The position numbers were made by a program, and so were the translations under genes. Source: Margaritispora aquatica (Eukaryota > Ascomycota > Leotiomycetes > Helotiales > Discinellaceae). From it: a DNA stretch of 64,000 nt. The stretch covers positions 1,798,001 to 1,862,000 of the forward strand of contig VJWN01000003.1 of the NCBI GenBank assembly GCA_007644065.1, written 5' to 3'. This document shows positions 23,417 to 32,279 of this stretch, piece after piece (position 1 is the first letter of the stretch; every line of letters starts with the position of its first letter). The notes beneath the pieces were generated by a model that was not told where the DNA came from, ran no database searches, and was given only the letters and a program-made list of their open reading frames with translations.

Positions 23417-26140
23417 TCATCCGATATTGAACTCGCTGGCTGCACTCATATGCTCCTTCATCTTCTTCTTCATCCTCCTGACCGCATCATTCCCATCAAC
23501 TGTTGGAAGATCCAGGTCAAGCTTCCTCTGTTTCCTAACACGCTCTCCCTCAGGAGCTTTGTCTTCCACCTCGCCTCTCTTTGCCTTCCTTGCTGCAACG
23601 CTGCGGTCTGCCTTGGTCATCTTTGTAGGTCTGAGACCGGGTACTTTGATGCTTCCAGGTTTATCTCTGAGAGCAAATGCCTTGGCCAAATGTCCTAGAT
23701 GCAGACTTTGCATGTTGAAGTATTTCCGCTCATTAGCAACATGGGTTGCATATGCTCGAATGTGACTTTGGTAACCACGACGTGCCATCTCCAAGTACTT
23801 TGGAGAGTCCTGTGCCCACCTCTCAACATCCAGCTGCCATTCTGTGGCGCGATCCTCCCATTCTCTACCAGCTCCACCAAAGCCTTTCCGGAGCAAATCT
23901 TCAGCAGTATTTGCTGTCAGTGATTTGACTCCATCTCGGTAACCAGATGCGAGAATGGAAACATATTCCTCCTCCTCACCAGGCATTAGGAAAATCAAAG
24001 CTCGACCTTCCTTTCCAGCTCTTGCAGTTCTACCAACACGATGTAGATGGTCGTCTGCGCTGAAAGGTGGGTCGTACTCGACAACATAATCAACATTTGG
24101 GAGATCCAAACCACGGGATGCAACATCGGTACAAACCATCACGCAAGGCTCTGTAGACTCGGTAAATGCTTTGAGTGTCGCAGTTCGGATATTTTGGGCT
24201 AGTGAACCATGAAGCTTATGAAGAACAACCGAGTTGGTGCTGCTGGAGAATGCGGTCCCATGAGCAATTGTGTCTTTGGTCAAATCCGATTTCACAATGG
24301 TGGCTAGTGGCGCTTTCTCCTCAGTCTCGTCAGCTGAGGTTTCGATCGGGCGACTGAAGAGAGAGAAGTGAAAGTCGACTGAATCAGCACATGAGATGAA
24401 AACAATTGCTTTCATCACAGATCCTCTTCGGGCGAAGGCTCTCTTGAGAATTGCTGCCAGAGTGACCAAGCGCATCTTTGCTGGGACAACAGCATAAGCT
24501 TGCTTTAGCTGTGCGGGTGCAGAAAATGCTTTCTCATCGCTTACAACACCATCGATTTTGTCCTTTGCTGCATCTTCTTCGCTTGGATCAGCCTGAATAT
24601 GAACGGCGTCTGTCAAACTTATTTCACCCAACCGCTGCACATTCATCTTCATGGTTGCTGAACATAATATGGTGACCCTTCGAGATGGTAATGATGAGAG
24701 ATCCAGTCCTTTCCGTTTCTCCATGGCAACATTCCTCTTCCCAATCTTCTCCACAATGCCCTTGATTTCTTCCTCGAATCCCAATTCCATAAGACGATCA
24801 CCTTCGTCCAACACAAGCCATCGGACTGTGCTTACATTCAACACTTCTGTGTTATCTAGATGATCCGCCAATCTTCCAGGTGTTGCGACCAGAATATTGA
24901 CACCCTTTCGTAATCTCGCCTTCTCTGATTGTTTGCTCTCACCTCCAATTACTGTTGTTCCTACAATCCAAGGTGCACATCTAAGCAATTTTTCAAGCAC
25001 AGTTGCAATTTGTTTACACAATTCTCGGGTCGGAGCCAGAATGACGGCGAATAACCCAGAATCTCTGTGCACTTGAACATCTCCAGCACTCATAGCCAGT
25101 ATCCGATCGACAATTGGAAGTAGGTATGCCAAGGTCTTTCCAGATCCAGTCTCAGCCTGGATGAAAGCATCACTATCGTCTTTGATCATTTGTTGGATTG
25201 AAGCTTTCTGGATTCCGGTAGGTGCTTTCATATCCATTTTCGTTGACAGATGAGCAGCTAACCTCCGCGATAGTCCCAAATTGACAAAGGTTGCCATTTC
25301 GTCTGTGAGCGGTGCATTGGAAGCCTTAACAGGCTCGGCTTCTTCTGCAGGCTCCTCAAACTTCTTCTTTGATGAAGGATTGAATGTGAATAACGACGAG
25401 ATAACTTGTGCTGGCTTCCCGCTTGATGCATCTCGAGGGACCCCGCCAGGGACCTTTCCTGGAACAAAAGCCGGCCTCGAATCATCATTGAATTTTGTCA
25501 CCCTGCTTGCACCAGCACCAATACTGCCAGGAGCTAACTTGCCTGTCACAAATGCTGGTGCAGAATCCCCCTGTATTGGTGCGCCTCGATTTTCTCTAAA
25601 TTTATCATTTCGTGGAACAAAGGCTGGCTCCGGCTCATCATTGAATTTCGTTACTTTGCTTCCACCAATATTGATGCTTCCTGGTGGTAGCTTCCCAGAC
25701 ACAAAGGCAGGCCTCGTCTCTTCCATAATTGGTAGGCTCCGCCTTTCTCTGACATTGTTGTGTCGTGGAACAAAAGCTGGCTCTGGCTCATCATTGAATT
25801 TCTTTACTTTGCTTGCGCCAATGTTTATGCTTCCAGGTGGTAGTTTCCCAGAGATAATTCTTGCAGTCACTTCGTTCCGGTCTGATCCTGGCTCGACTCT
25901 TTGCCTCTTCGGTGGCCTCGATGTATCGCCTGGACCAATATAATCCTCGGTTTGAACCTCATGTCGTCTCTCCTTGAATATCTCTCGTTCCGAAGGATTT
26001 GTGCTCTGCTTCGTGGTTCGTTTCTGAACCATTTTCTTCGCTGCCAATCGATCCTTCCATCGTCCTCCCTGGAACATCTGCTTGGGAATGATAGGAGCAT
26101 CACTGATCTCAAAATTCATAAGCATCCCATCGTCAGCCAT
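23417..26140 (-). CDS. DBP7: ATP-dependent RNA helicase DBP7 (DEAD-box, DDX31 type)
   Basis: DBP7 is a nucleolar helicase acting in early 60S subunit assembly. It is a single exon of 907 aa. All helicase motifs are present: Q-motif region 'TGIQKASIQQM', motif I 'AETGSGKT' (329-336), Ia 'APTRELCKQI', Ib 'TPGRLADH', II as 'DEGD' (445-448) instead of DEAD (the usual DBP7 variant), III 'SAT' (494-496), IV 'AIVFISC', V 'TDVASRGLDL' and VI 'HRVGRTARAG' (about 700-709). The C-terminal extension is basic ('KKKMKEH'). The N-terminus has three tandem 51-residue repeats (starting near residues 97, 148 and 199, 'GKLPPGSINIG.SKV.KFND') that are not part of the helicase. The protein is somewhat long for the family because of this. 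The start is the first ATG; it is divergent from PAN6. Confidence 0.95.
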   Translation of the reverse strand: MADDGMLMNFEISDAPIIPKQMFQGGRWKDRLAAKKMVQKRTTKQSTNPSEREIFKERRHEVQTEDYIGPGDTSRPPKRQRVEPGSDRNEVTARIISGKLPPGSINIGASKVKKFNDEPEPAFVPRHNNVRERRSLPIMEETRPAFVSGKLPPGSINIGGSKVTKFNDEPEPAFVPRNDKFRENRGAPIQGDSAPAFVTGKLAPGSIGAGASRVTKFNDDSRPAFVPGKVPGGVPRDASSGKPAQVISSLFTFNPSSKKKFEEPAEEAEPVKASNAPLTDEMATFVNLGLSRRLAAHLSTKMDMKAPTGIQKASIQQMIKDDSDAFIQAETGSGKTLAYLLPIVDRILAMSAGDVQVHRDSGLFAVILAPTRELCKQIATVLEKLLRCAPWIVGTTVIGGESKQSEKARLRKGVNILVATPGRLADHLDNTEVLNVSTVRWLVLDEGDRLMELGFEEEIKGIVEKIGKRNVAMEKRKGLDLSSLPSRRVTILCSATMKMNVQRLGEISLTDAVHIQADPSEEDAAKDKIDGVVSDEKAFSAPAQLKQAYAVVPAKMRLVTLAAILKRAFARRGSVMKAIVFISCADSVDFHFSLFSRPIETSADETEEKAPLATIVKSDLTKDTIAHGTAFSSSTNSVVLHKLHGSLAQNIRTATLKAFTESTEPCVMVCTDVASRGLDLPNVDYVVEYDPPFSADDHLHRVGRTARAGKEGRALIFLMPGEEEEYVSILASGYRDGVKSLTANTAEDLLRKGFGGAGREWEDRATEWQLDVERWAQDSPKYLEMARRGYQSHIRAYATHVANERKYFNMQSLHLGHLAKAFALRDKPGSIKVPGLRPTKMTKADRSVAARKAKRGEVEDKAPEGERVRKQRKLDLDLPTVDGNDAVRRMKKKMKEHMSAASEFNIG

Positions 26141-26435
26141 CTTTGCGGTTGTCGAGTAACTCGTTCTGGATCGTAAACTGCTTGGTGGTGCAACTTTTTT
26201 GGCAGAAGAATAAAATTATCGTTATCGGCAATGCCCCGCTAAAAATTGCGGATAGGCTAGACTAATCTCAGACTAGAGCAGTTTTGAGCTTGAAGCTCTT
26301 TCAAGCCTCATTTCTACGCTGTACAGAGCATCACAGGATGACTCCACTGGTATTCTCTTCGCAGAATGGACCCTAAACGGGGGGACACTCTGTTCACATA
26401 TAAGATTCAGTTCAATTTTGTTACCACCTCCCATT
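26141..26435. promoter_or_regulatory. Shared divergent promoter of DBP7 and PAN6
   Basis: This 295-bp interval separates the two start codons. It contains poly-T and AT-rich tracts near the DBP7 side ('AACTTTTTTGGCAG', 'AATAAAATTATCG'). No specific factor site is claimed. Confidence 0.5.
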
Positions 26436-27590
26436 ATGCTCGCCAATGCAGGTAAAACCTGGACGTCTGCGTTGAGCAGTCAGTCAAAACTTCCCTCGAA
26501 AGTCTTTCAGACAACACGCTCCTTCGCAAGCTCATACCCACGACTCGCTCGATCCAGAGATCCTGTTATACCAAATACGTCTATCAAGGTGTTCAGAGAT
26601 GTCTCTTCACTCCGCCAATGGCGCCGGAAACAGCTCCAGGACTACCGCTCAGTTGGCTTTGTGCCAACCATGGGAGCTTTACACGAAGGACATCTCTCCT
26701 TGATACGAATGGCAGCAGCAGACAACTCGGCAGTGGTTGTTAGTATATACGTTAATCCGACTCAATTCGGCGTGCACGAAGATTTGGGAAGCTACCCAAA
26801 AACTTGGGAGAAGGACACTGAATTATTGAGGGATTTAGACAGGGAGCTTGCAGCGGATGGAGGAAACATGGGCAAGATATCTGCAGTATTTGCACCGATG
26901 ACAGCGGATTTATATCCAAGCGGACCACCAAGTCAGGAGCTTCACGGGAAGGGAACTTTTGTGACAGTGACTCCTGTGGGCGAGGTCCTTGAAGGTGCAA
27001 GCAGGCCAACTTTCTTCAGAGGAGTAGCTACCATCTGTACCAAGTTATTCAACATTGTGACACCCGAAAATGTGTACTTTGGACAGAAGGATGTTCAACA
27101 AACTGTGGTCATCAAGAAGCTAGTTAAGGACTTGTGTATGGACATCAAAGTGGTTATCGGAGACACTCAACGCGAAGCTGATGGGTTGGCATTGAGCTCC
27201 CGAAATGTGTATTTGGGCAGCAGGAGGAGGCAAGTCGCAACAACTCTCTCGAGAGTTCTGAAGGTTGCGGAAGCAGCTTATATCCGGGGTTGTCGCTCGC
27301 GCGAAGAGCTCTTAGGTCCAGCCAACGAATTGGCGAAGCTACTCTTGATGGAACAATTCCAGCTCGAACCAAAGGTCAGAGTCAAGTTCGAGGTTGACTA
27401 CATCTCTCTAGCAGACCCAGAGACGATGCAAGAAGTAGAGGAGGTGGATGAATCCAAAGGTGCCATTCTCAGTGGAGCAGTTAAAATGCTGCCTGTTGAA
27501 GATCCACAACCTGGAGAGGATCTGGGACTGTCAGATGGTCCAGCTGTCAGATTGATTGACAACATCATTCTAAAGCCTGTTAAAATATAG
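26436..27590 (+). CDS. PAN6: Pantoate--beta-alanine ligase (pantothenate synthetase)
   Basis: This enzyme condenses pantoate and beta-alanine with ATP to make pantothenate, the precursor of coenzyme A. It is a single exon of 384 aa. The catalytic block 'FVPTMGALHEGHLSLI' (about residues 75-90) includes the H-x-G-H adenylation signature at 83-86. Further landmarks are 'VSIYVNPTQFG', 'FFRGVATICTKLFNIV', 'FGQKDVQQ', and 'READGLALSSRNVYL', which carries the conserved substrate loop. The first 45 residues are Arg/Ser-rich and nearly free of acidic residues ('SKVFQTTRSFASSYPRLARSR'), suggesting a mitochondrial presequence. There is an insertion near 'DRELAADGGNMGKI'. The first in-frame ATG was chosen. 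Confidence 0.93.
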   Translation: MLANAGKTWTSALSSQSKLPSKVFQTTRSFASSYPRLARSRDPVIPNTSIKVFRDVSSLRQWRRKQLQDYRSVGFVPTMGALHEGHLSLIRMAAADNSAVVVSIYVNPTQFGVHEDLGSYPKTWEKDTELLRDLDRELAADGGNMGKISAVFAPMTADLYPSGPPSQELHGKGTFVTVTPVGEVLEGASRPTFFRGVATICTKLFNIVTPENVYFGQKDVQQTVVIKKLVKDLCMDIKVVIGDTQREADGLALSSRNVYLGSRRRQVATTLSRVLKVAEAAYIRGCRSREELLGPANELAKLLLMEQFQLEPKVRVKFEVDYISLADPETMQEVEEVDESKGAILSGAVKMLPVEDPQPGEDLGLSDGPAVRLIDNIILKPVKI

Positions 27591-28953
27591 CTGCATATCA
27601 GAGTCGCGATTGACAGAGTTTGTGTCATGATTACCTACTTTGCCGAAAGTGATTTTGCCAATGTACATATATTTAATTGAGCCATTCAGAGTTCAACGTC
27701 TGGGTAGTTATCCGGTAGAAGAAACCAAAAATGTTTCTGCCTCTCTACTCAATAGTTCCTTGACCTTCTTACTAGGGCTAGTGTCATGTGTCAAATCACA
27801 GCAAGCGATCTTCGCAAGGCTGAGTGTTCCTGTGATGCTTTGTTCAATTGACCTGTTATTTCCGGTCACAAAGACATTCCTCATTTAAGTATGCACATTA
27901 TGATTTCCAACTTGCTCTCGATAGGATCCGAGGAGAGGGTATCCCAGCAAGGTAGATCTCTTTAGATATGACAAGAAATACCAACAGTTCCATTGAGCAC
28001 TTTCGCTACCATCAAGTCACAACTAGAACAACCTTCACATAGAGCAGAAAGCTCCCCTTTCTCCTTCACCTACTTCACTTCTCCATATAAATATCAAACG
28101 CGTGCGCAAAACAATCCAATTGAATTTCAAGTTATGTCTAGTTTCCCGTTCCACGCTTTGACTAGTACACAGCCTTCCGCCGATCAGCACCCACCTCCAC
28201 TGATCACCATCATCATACCCCAAACCCATCCCAGTCACCATGCACAGCCAAGTGCAGCCACCCGTCATACCTTCGGCAATGTTCTTGGCCTTAACACTGT
28301 TCGCCTCTCCTCCACGAGAGCTTGATCCAATTACTGCTCGCTGGTATGGATTTCGCTGTTGGATGCGAAGTAGTTGATGTCAAGCGGCACAGCGCGATAG
28401 ACGTGCTTTGATTCATCTGACATGACGGGTTTTGACATGGCATGAGCTTACGATGGGTGGATTGGAAGTCTACTGCGCTGCTCCATGCGATGCTGTCACT
28501 TGACTTGATTTCGTTGATCACTTCGAGAAGATGCATTTGTTCGAGTAGGCAGTGAAGTGGAAGTCGGTTCAAATGCTGGCATCCTCCTCTGGGAGCCAAG
28601 AAGAGTGAAGACTAAGCAGGGTATAAGACAATGCCCCGGTGTCGTTTGAATGGATTCGATTCTACTTTTGTTAAATGCATATCGAGAATCTTGTTCTGAT
28701 AAATACAATTCACTTGGAATTTCTCTAGGTTCTTAGATATACTTCTACCAAGCACAGCGACAAATACAACTCTCTAGCTCGCCACCTACCTACCTACCCA
28801 CCTAAACTCTACCCCATCAACAAACCATCAAACACAGTACCACAGCTTATCTCCCAAACCTCACCTCGCCTCACATCACAAACAAGGAGCGAGAAGTCGG
28901 CTACAAGCGAAGAACGAGACCGAATCTGAGACAAAAATCGAAGCTAAGATGAG
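27591..28953. other. Intergenic region between PAN6 and a low-complexity reading frame
   Basis: The stretch is 1.36 kb. The right end is a C-rich leader-like segment with 'CCACCTACCTACCTACCCACC' words near 28781-28801. Frames in 28.0-28.7 kb lack consistent support. No gene is called. Confidence 0.5.
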
Positions 28954-30114
28954 ATGAGGTCACTGAACCCATTCCATGAAATCATCGCAACAAGGACCGC
29001 GATTCAACTTCAGTGCCAACATCAAGCCCAAGCTCAAGCTCACACTCAAGCTCTAGATCCAACCGTTTCCACTTCGAAATTGCCGATAGCGTTCATCGAA
29101 GAAATAGCCCTTCACACACCAGTCCACGAATCACGCTCAATCCCAATTTCACCCTCACAGGCCTACTTGGATCTAGGGCTAGATTCACACCTAAACCCAG
29201 ACTTAACCTTCCAAGGACGAAGGATAGGAAATAAAACCTCCTCATCATCAATAGCAGAAGCGAAGAAAAGGAACGAAATGGGCGTCTCGAACAGCACCAG
29301 CATCGCGAGTGGCGCTGATGGTGATTTGACAAGGATAGGAAGAGCGACGAACCCAAGAGCAAGGGAAGCGAGTGAACGAAGTGACGGGCCTGAAGTAGGA
29401 GGTGGATCAGAGGCGTTGCAACTTCCACCGTCATACGTATCCGAGGCTCAAAAGACTCGAAGAGAAAGGCCAAAAAGCACACCTTCCTCTTCTGCTTTTA
29501 CAACCAGCACAGCCGCCTGCTCACCCTCAATGGGCCAACACAGCACAGCGAGTATAGCCAGCGCGACTACCGACACAAGCTCAAGCTCAAGCTCGAGTCT
29601 ATCTATCGCCGCTAGCACGGGCATGGAAGAAGCGAGTCGCTCATTTCCAAGTGCACATTCACGCCCACACTCACATCCACATCCACACCCACACCCAATC
29701 ACACAACCAAACACGAAACCCAAAAACCCACATCTAAAGACACAACCAAACACACAACCAAACACAAACACAACCACACACCCAGGGATCCGAGTCGGCT
29801 ATCCATACTACGAAGAATGTCTCCTCCTCGCACAGCAACAATCCCAAACGCACCATTCTCATTCCCACTCTCACTCTCATTCGCACTCCCATTCCCAGGC
29901 CAAAACACAACCGACCAAATCATCGAAATCAAACTCAAACTCAAACTCAAAGCCAGACTCGAGGAATAGCAATGCGAGTGTCGATGAGAAGAGGAGCAGC
30001 GGAAGGCGGCAGCGGCGACGTTCGGGAAATGCAGTTGGGCTGCTTGAGAGAGGGGAAAAGGAGAAGGGGGGTGGGAGGAGGGAGCGCTTGCTTTGTGTTT
30101 TGGGGGTGCGGTGA
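28954..30114 (+). CDS. Low-complexity Ser/His/Gln-rich reading frame (hypothetical protein)
   Basis: This is an uninterrupted 386-codon frame of unknown function. Composition is extreme: Gln/Ala repeats near the start ('QCQHQAQAQAHTQA'), a Ser run around the middle ('SSSSSSSLSI'), Pro/His alternation ('HSHPHPHPHP'), a Gln/Pro/Asn/Thr block ('TQPNTQPNTNTTTHP'), a (His-Ser) run ('HSHSHSHSHSHSHS') and Asn/Ser tracts, with a basic C-terminus ('GRRQRRRSG'). The only ordinary-looking segment is 'GIRVGYPYYEECLLLAQQQ'. No domain, signal or membrane segment is seen. The main ATG is overlapped by a three-codon upstream ORF (ATG AGA TGA at 28949-28957). Length without stops supports coding, but repeated simple DNA can give long open frames by chance. 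Confidence 0.45.
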   Translation: MRSLNPFHEIIATRTAIQLQCQHQAQAQAHTQALDPTVSTSKLPIAFIEEIALHTPVHESRSIPISPSQAYLDLGLDSHLNPDLTFQGRRIGNKTSSSSIAEAKKRNEMGVSNSTSIASGADGDLTRIGRATNPRAREASERSDGPEVGGGSEALQLPPSYVSEAQKTRRERPKSTPSSSAFTTSTAACSPSMGQHSTASIASATTDTSSSSSSSLSIAASTGMEEASRSFPSAHSRPHSHPHPHPHPITQPNTKPKNPHLKTQPNTQPNTNTTTHPGIRVGYPYYEECLLLAQQQSQTHHSHSHSHSHSHSHSQAKTQPTKSSKSNSNSNSKPDSRNSNASVDEKRSSGRRQRRRSGNAVGLLERGEKEKGGGRRERLLCVLGVR

Positions 30115-30489
30115 GGATTAGGTGTGCTGAAGAGGGGAAAGTGAGGTGAATAGAGGTGAAGAGAGGAGAGATGATGAGAGGAGGGTTAAGTTTAAGCGAT
30201 GATGTAAAGTACCTAGTACCCAGTGCAGTGCAGTTTAATGCAGTGTAATACAAAACAGTGTAATAAAATGTATAACCAAGAGGTAGTGATTGATTGAGAA
30301 TTTCAAGATACCTATGTATGTAGTGCAATAACAATAAAACCACATACGCAATTCAAAAAACGTACCTAACACACCCTACCTCACTCACCACAAAGGTTAC
30401 CTGATAAACAGTAGTATTAAATCCAAACACCGAAATAACGAGATATATAGATCTTTATAAATCTCCAAAGATCACGAATATAAGCCGAC

Positions 30490-30511
30490 CGATCGATCAA
30501 TCGATCGATCG
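30490..30511. repeat. GATC-rich palindromic tract
   Basis: This run of GATCGATC units with one CAATC interruption is self-complementary. It is a simple-sequence tract of unknown role. Confidence 0.7.
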
Positions 30512-30827
30512 CTTGCTTACCTAGAGTAGAGATAGATACCTTACCTTCCCTTACCTCCTATTTACCACCCTATTGATAGATACCTATCTCGAACCCAAGC
30601 AACAAAAAAAGCCAAACTACTAAACCACAACCCCACCTCAGGCTCACCAGCCCGTCCCATCCCAGCATCCAAACCAACCCTCCTGCCACCAAACCAAAGC
30701 CGCCCAACACGCTGTCCCATCCATGCAGCGGAAGAACAAACCCCCGAAACCCCGACGGGCAAAAAGTCAAGTGACAAACATGAAAAGTCACCTGACGTGG
30801 CCTCCGAGAATTCTCATTCTCACGACA

Positions 30828-31481
30828 TGCAACAAAAAAATCGGCATCGACATCGGCATCGACCGGTGTGACGAATCAGAAACGCGTATTGCGCAGTCAG
30901 TGCAGGGAGAAGGAACAATGTGGGATTGTGGTATGTGTGCGATATGCAACAAAAAAGTCCAAGTGGGCGCTGGGCCGGCCAATCAGAGACAGACAAGACA
31001 GACAAGACAAGACAAATAGACTCCTATTCGACGATCAACTTTGTCGAACGTGAAATGCGAACCCGCACACTGGCTTACTGTACAGTACAGTACTGTACGT
31101 GTACGGGCCAACTTAGAAGAAGAAGAAGAAGCTTCCATACATCCATGCAACAACGACAAAAGAGTTAAGGACGGAGACGAGTAGTACAAGACGTGCAACA
31201 GAAACTTCAGCTCAGCTCTTTTCACTGAATGGCGGCCAATCACAGGGGGCGTGTATAGAACGGCGATGTAGCAATGACCAGTATGTGTGCGATATGCAAC
31301 AGAGAAACCCTCCAGCTAGCAGTGATTGGACCAATCACAGGCTTGCCTCTATTCAAAGATCAACTATTCGACGCCGAATGCGAAGTGCAACAAAAACCAT
31401 CTCCTTAGCTGTGGCAGGACCAATTAGAAGCGCCTATTCAAAAACCGACTTATCAATACAGCACGCGATACCTTGTGCAAC
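30828..31481. repeat. Dispersed TGCAACA words with paired CCAAT boxes
   Basis: TGCAACA occurs at 30828, 30945, 31146, 31194, 31295 and 31386, and TGCAACC at 31475. The longer word GTGTGCGATATGCAACA occurs at about 30936 and 31286. Four copies are followed 30-40 bp later by GGCCAATCA, GACCAATCA or GACCAATTA. A near-palindrome (ACAGTACAGTACTGTACGTGTAC) lies near 31081. The pattern suggests diverged direct repeats, perhaps an upstream regulatory region; no neighbouring start codon is close. Confidence 0.5.
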
Positions 31482-32279
31482 CAATGATCGCTTCCACTAG
31501 ACTAACCTTGACCTATACCTTCGTACGTTCACTCACTTAGCAAGTCAATTGGATAAGTCTGGTGATAAAAATCATTCTAATATTGTTTGTATCTGTAAAA
31601 GTACACACCCACACCAGTACCACTTCTTCTTAATTACTAGCTCAACGCAGCCGCTCTTCCCATACTATGCCATCAGGCAATAGTAGTCGATCACGACGAT
31701 TTATTCCAGATACCATTCTGATATCGAAACAACTAATGCCAGCCAGGCGCCCAACCCAGCCACCCAGTCCAACCACCCAACCTATCCGCCCCCCAACCTG
31801 AATTTCTTCTTCCATCCGTCTAGAGGTGAGATTTTTGTTTTCCCTTTCCCATTGCGCCATCCCTTTAAAAATCAAACAACCAAACAATCGCATAGTCGCA
31901 ATCATTAAAAGGTCAAAGAGGCCGTGGACACCATGCTCTGTTTGCCTAATCAACGCCGACGCCATATTTGCTCAATGTTGATACACCGCAACAGAGCGAG
32001 TTTTATGCTTGCAAAATCTCAAAAAATCAAAAAACCAAATATGCAAACACAAGAAAAGCTCGGGCGAGGTCAAAATCGAATGATGATGATCCGCTGATAC
32101 CCATCCATCCGCTTCATTGTTTTAATGTGCAACTGCACGGGTATCATGGTGACAAAGGAAAATAGTGTGTAGTAAAGCGACCAACCATCTATGAAACAGC
32201 GATCATTGAAAATAGAATGTAGTTCCAAGAATCAAATGCGGTATAGACAGTTGGAAAGAAGACGGTAAACGAGAAGCAC

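Larger units (their letters stand above)
30115..32279. other. Gene-poor region with simple repeats and a TGCAACA/CCAAT array
   Basis: The stretch is 2.17 kb. It contains a GATCGATC tract (30490-30511), C/T-rich segments with CCTTACC words (30530-30575) and an array of TGCAACA and CCAAT words (30828-31481). A 107-codon minus-strand frame at 31642-31965 is Trp/Gly-rich with no recognisable features, and I do not call it. Confidence 0.5.

Noticed and set aside
25281..25943. 220-codon plus-strand frame opposite DBP7
   Set aside because: It is the complement of the DBP7 51-residue repeats, so openness comes from the repeat. It has no independent features.
28557..28600. GGTTCAAATGC resembling a tRNA B-box
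   Set aside because: No matching A-box, acceptor stem or anticodon arm could be assembled. GGTTCGATAT near 53766 was rejected for the same reason.
31642..31965. 107-codon Gly/Trp-rich minus-strand frame
   Set aside because: The composition reflects CCACCCAACC-type simple sequence on the other strand, and there is no recognisable domain.
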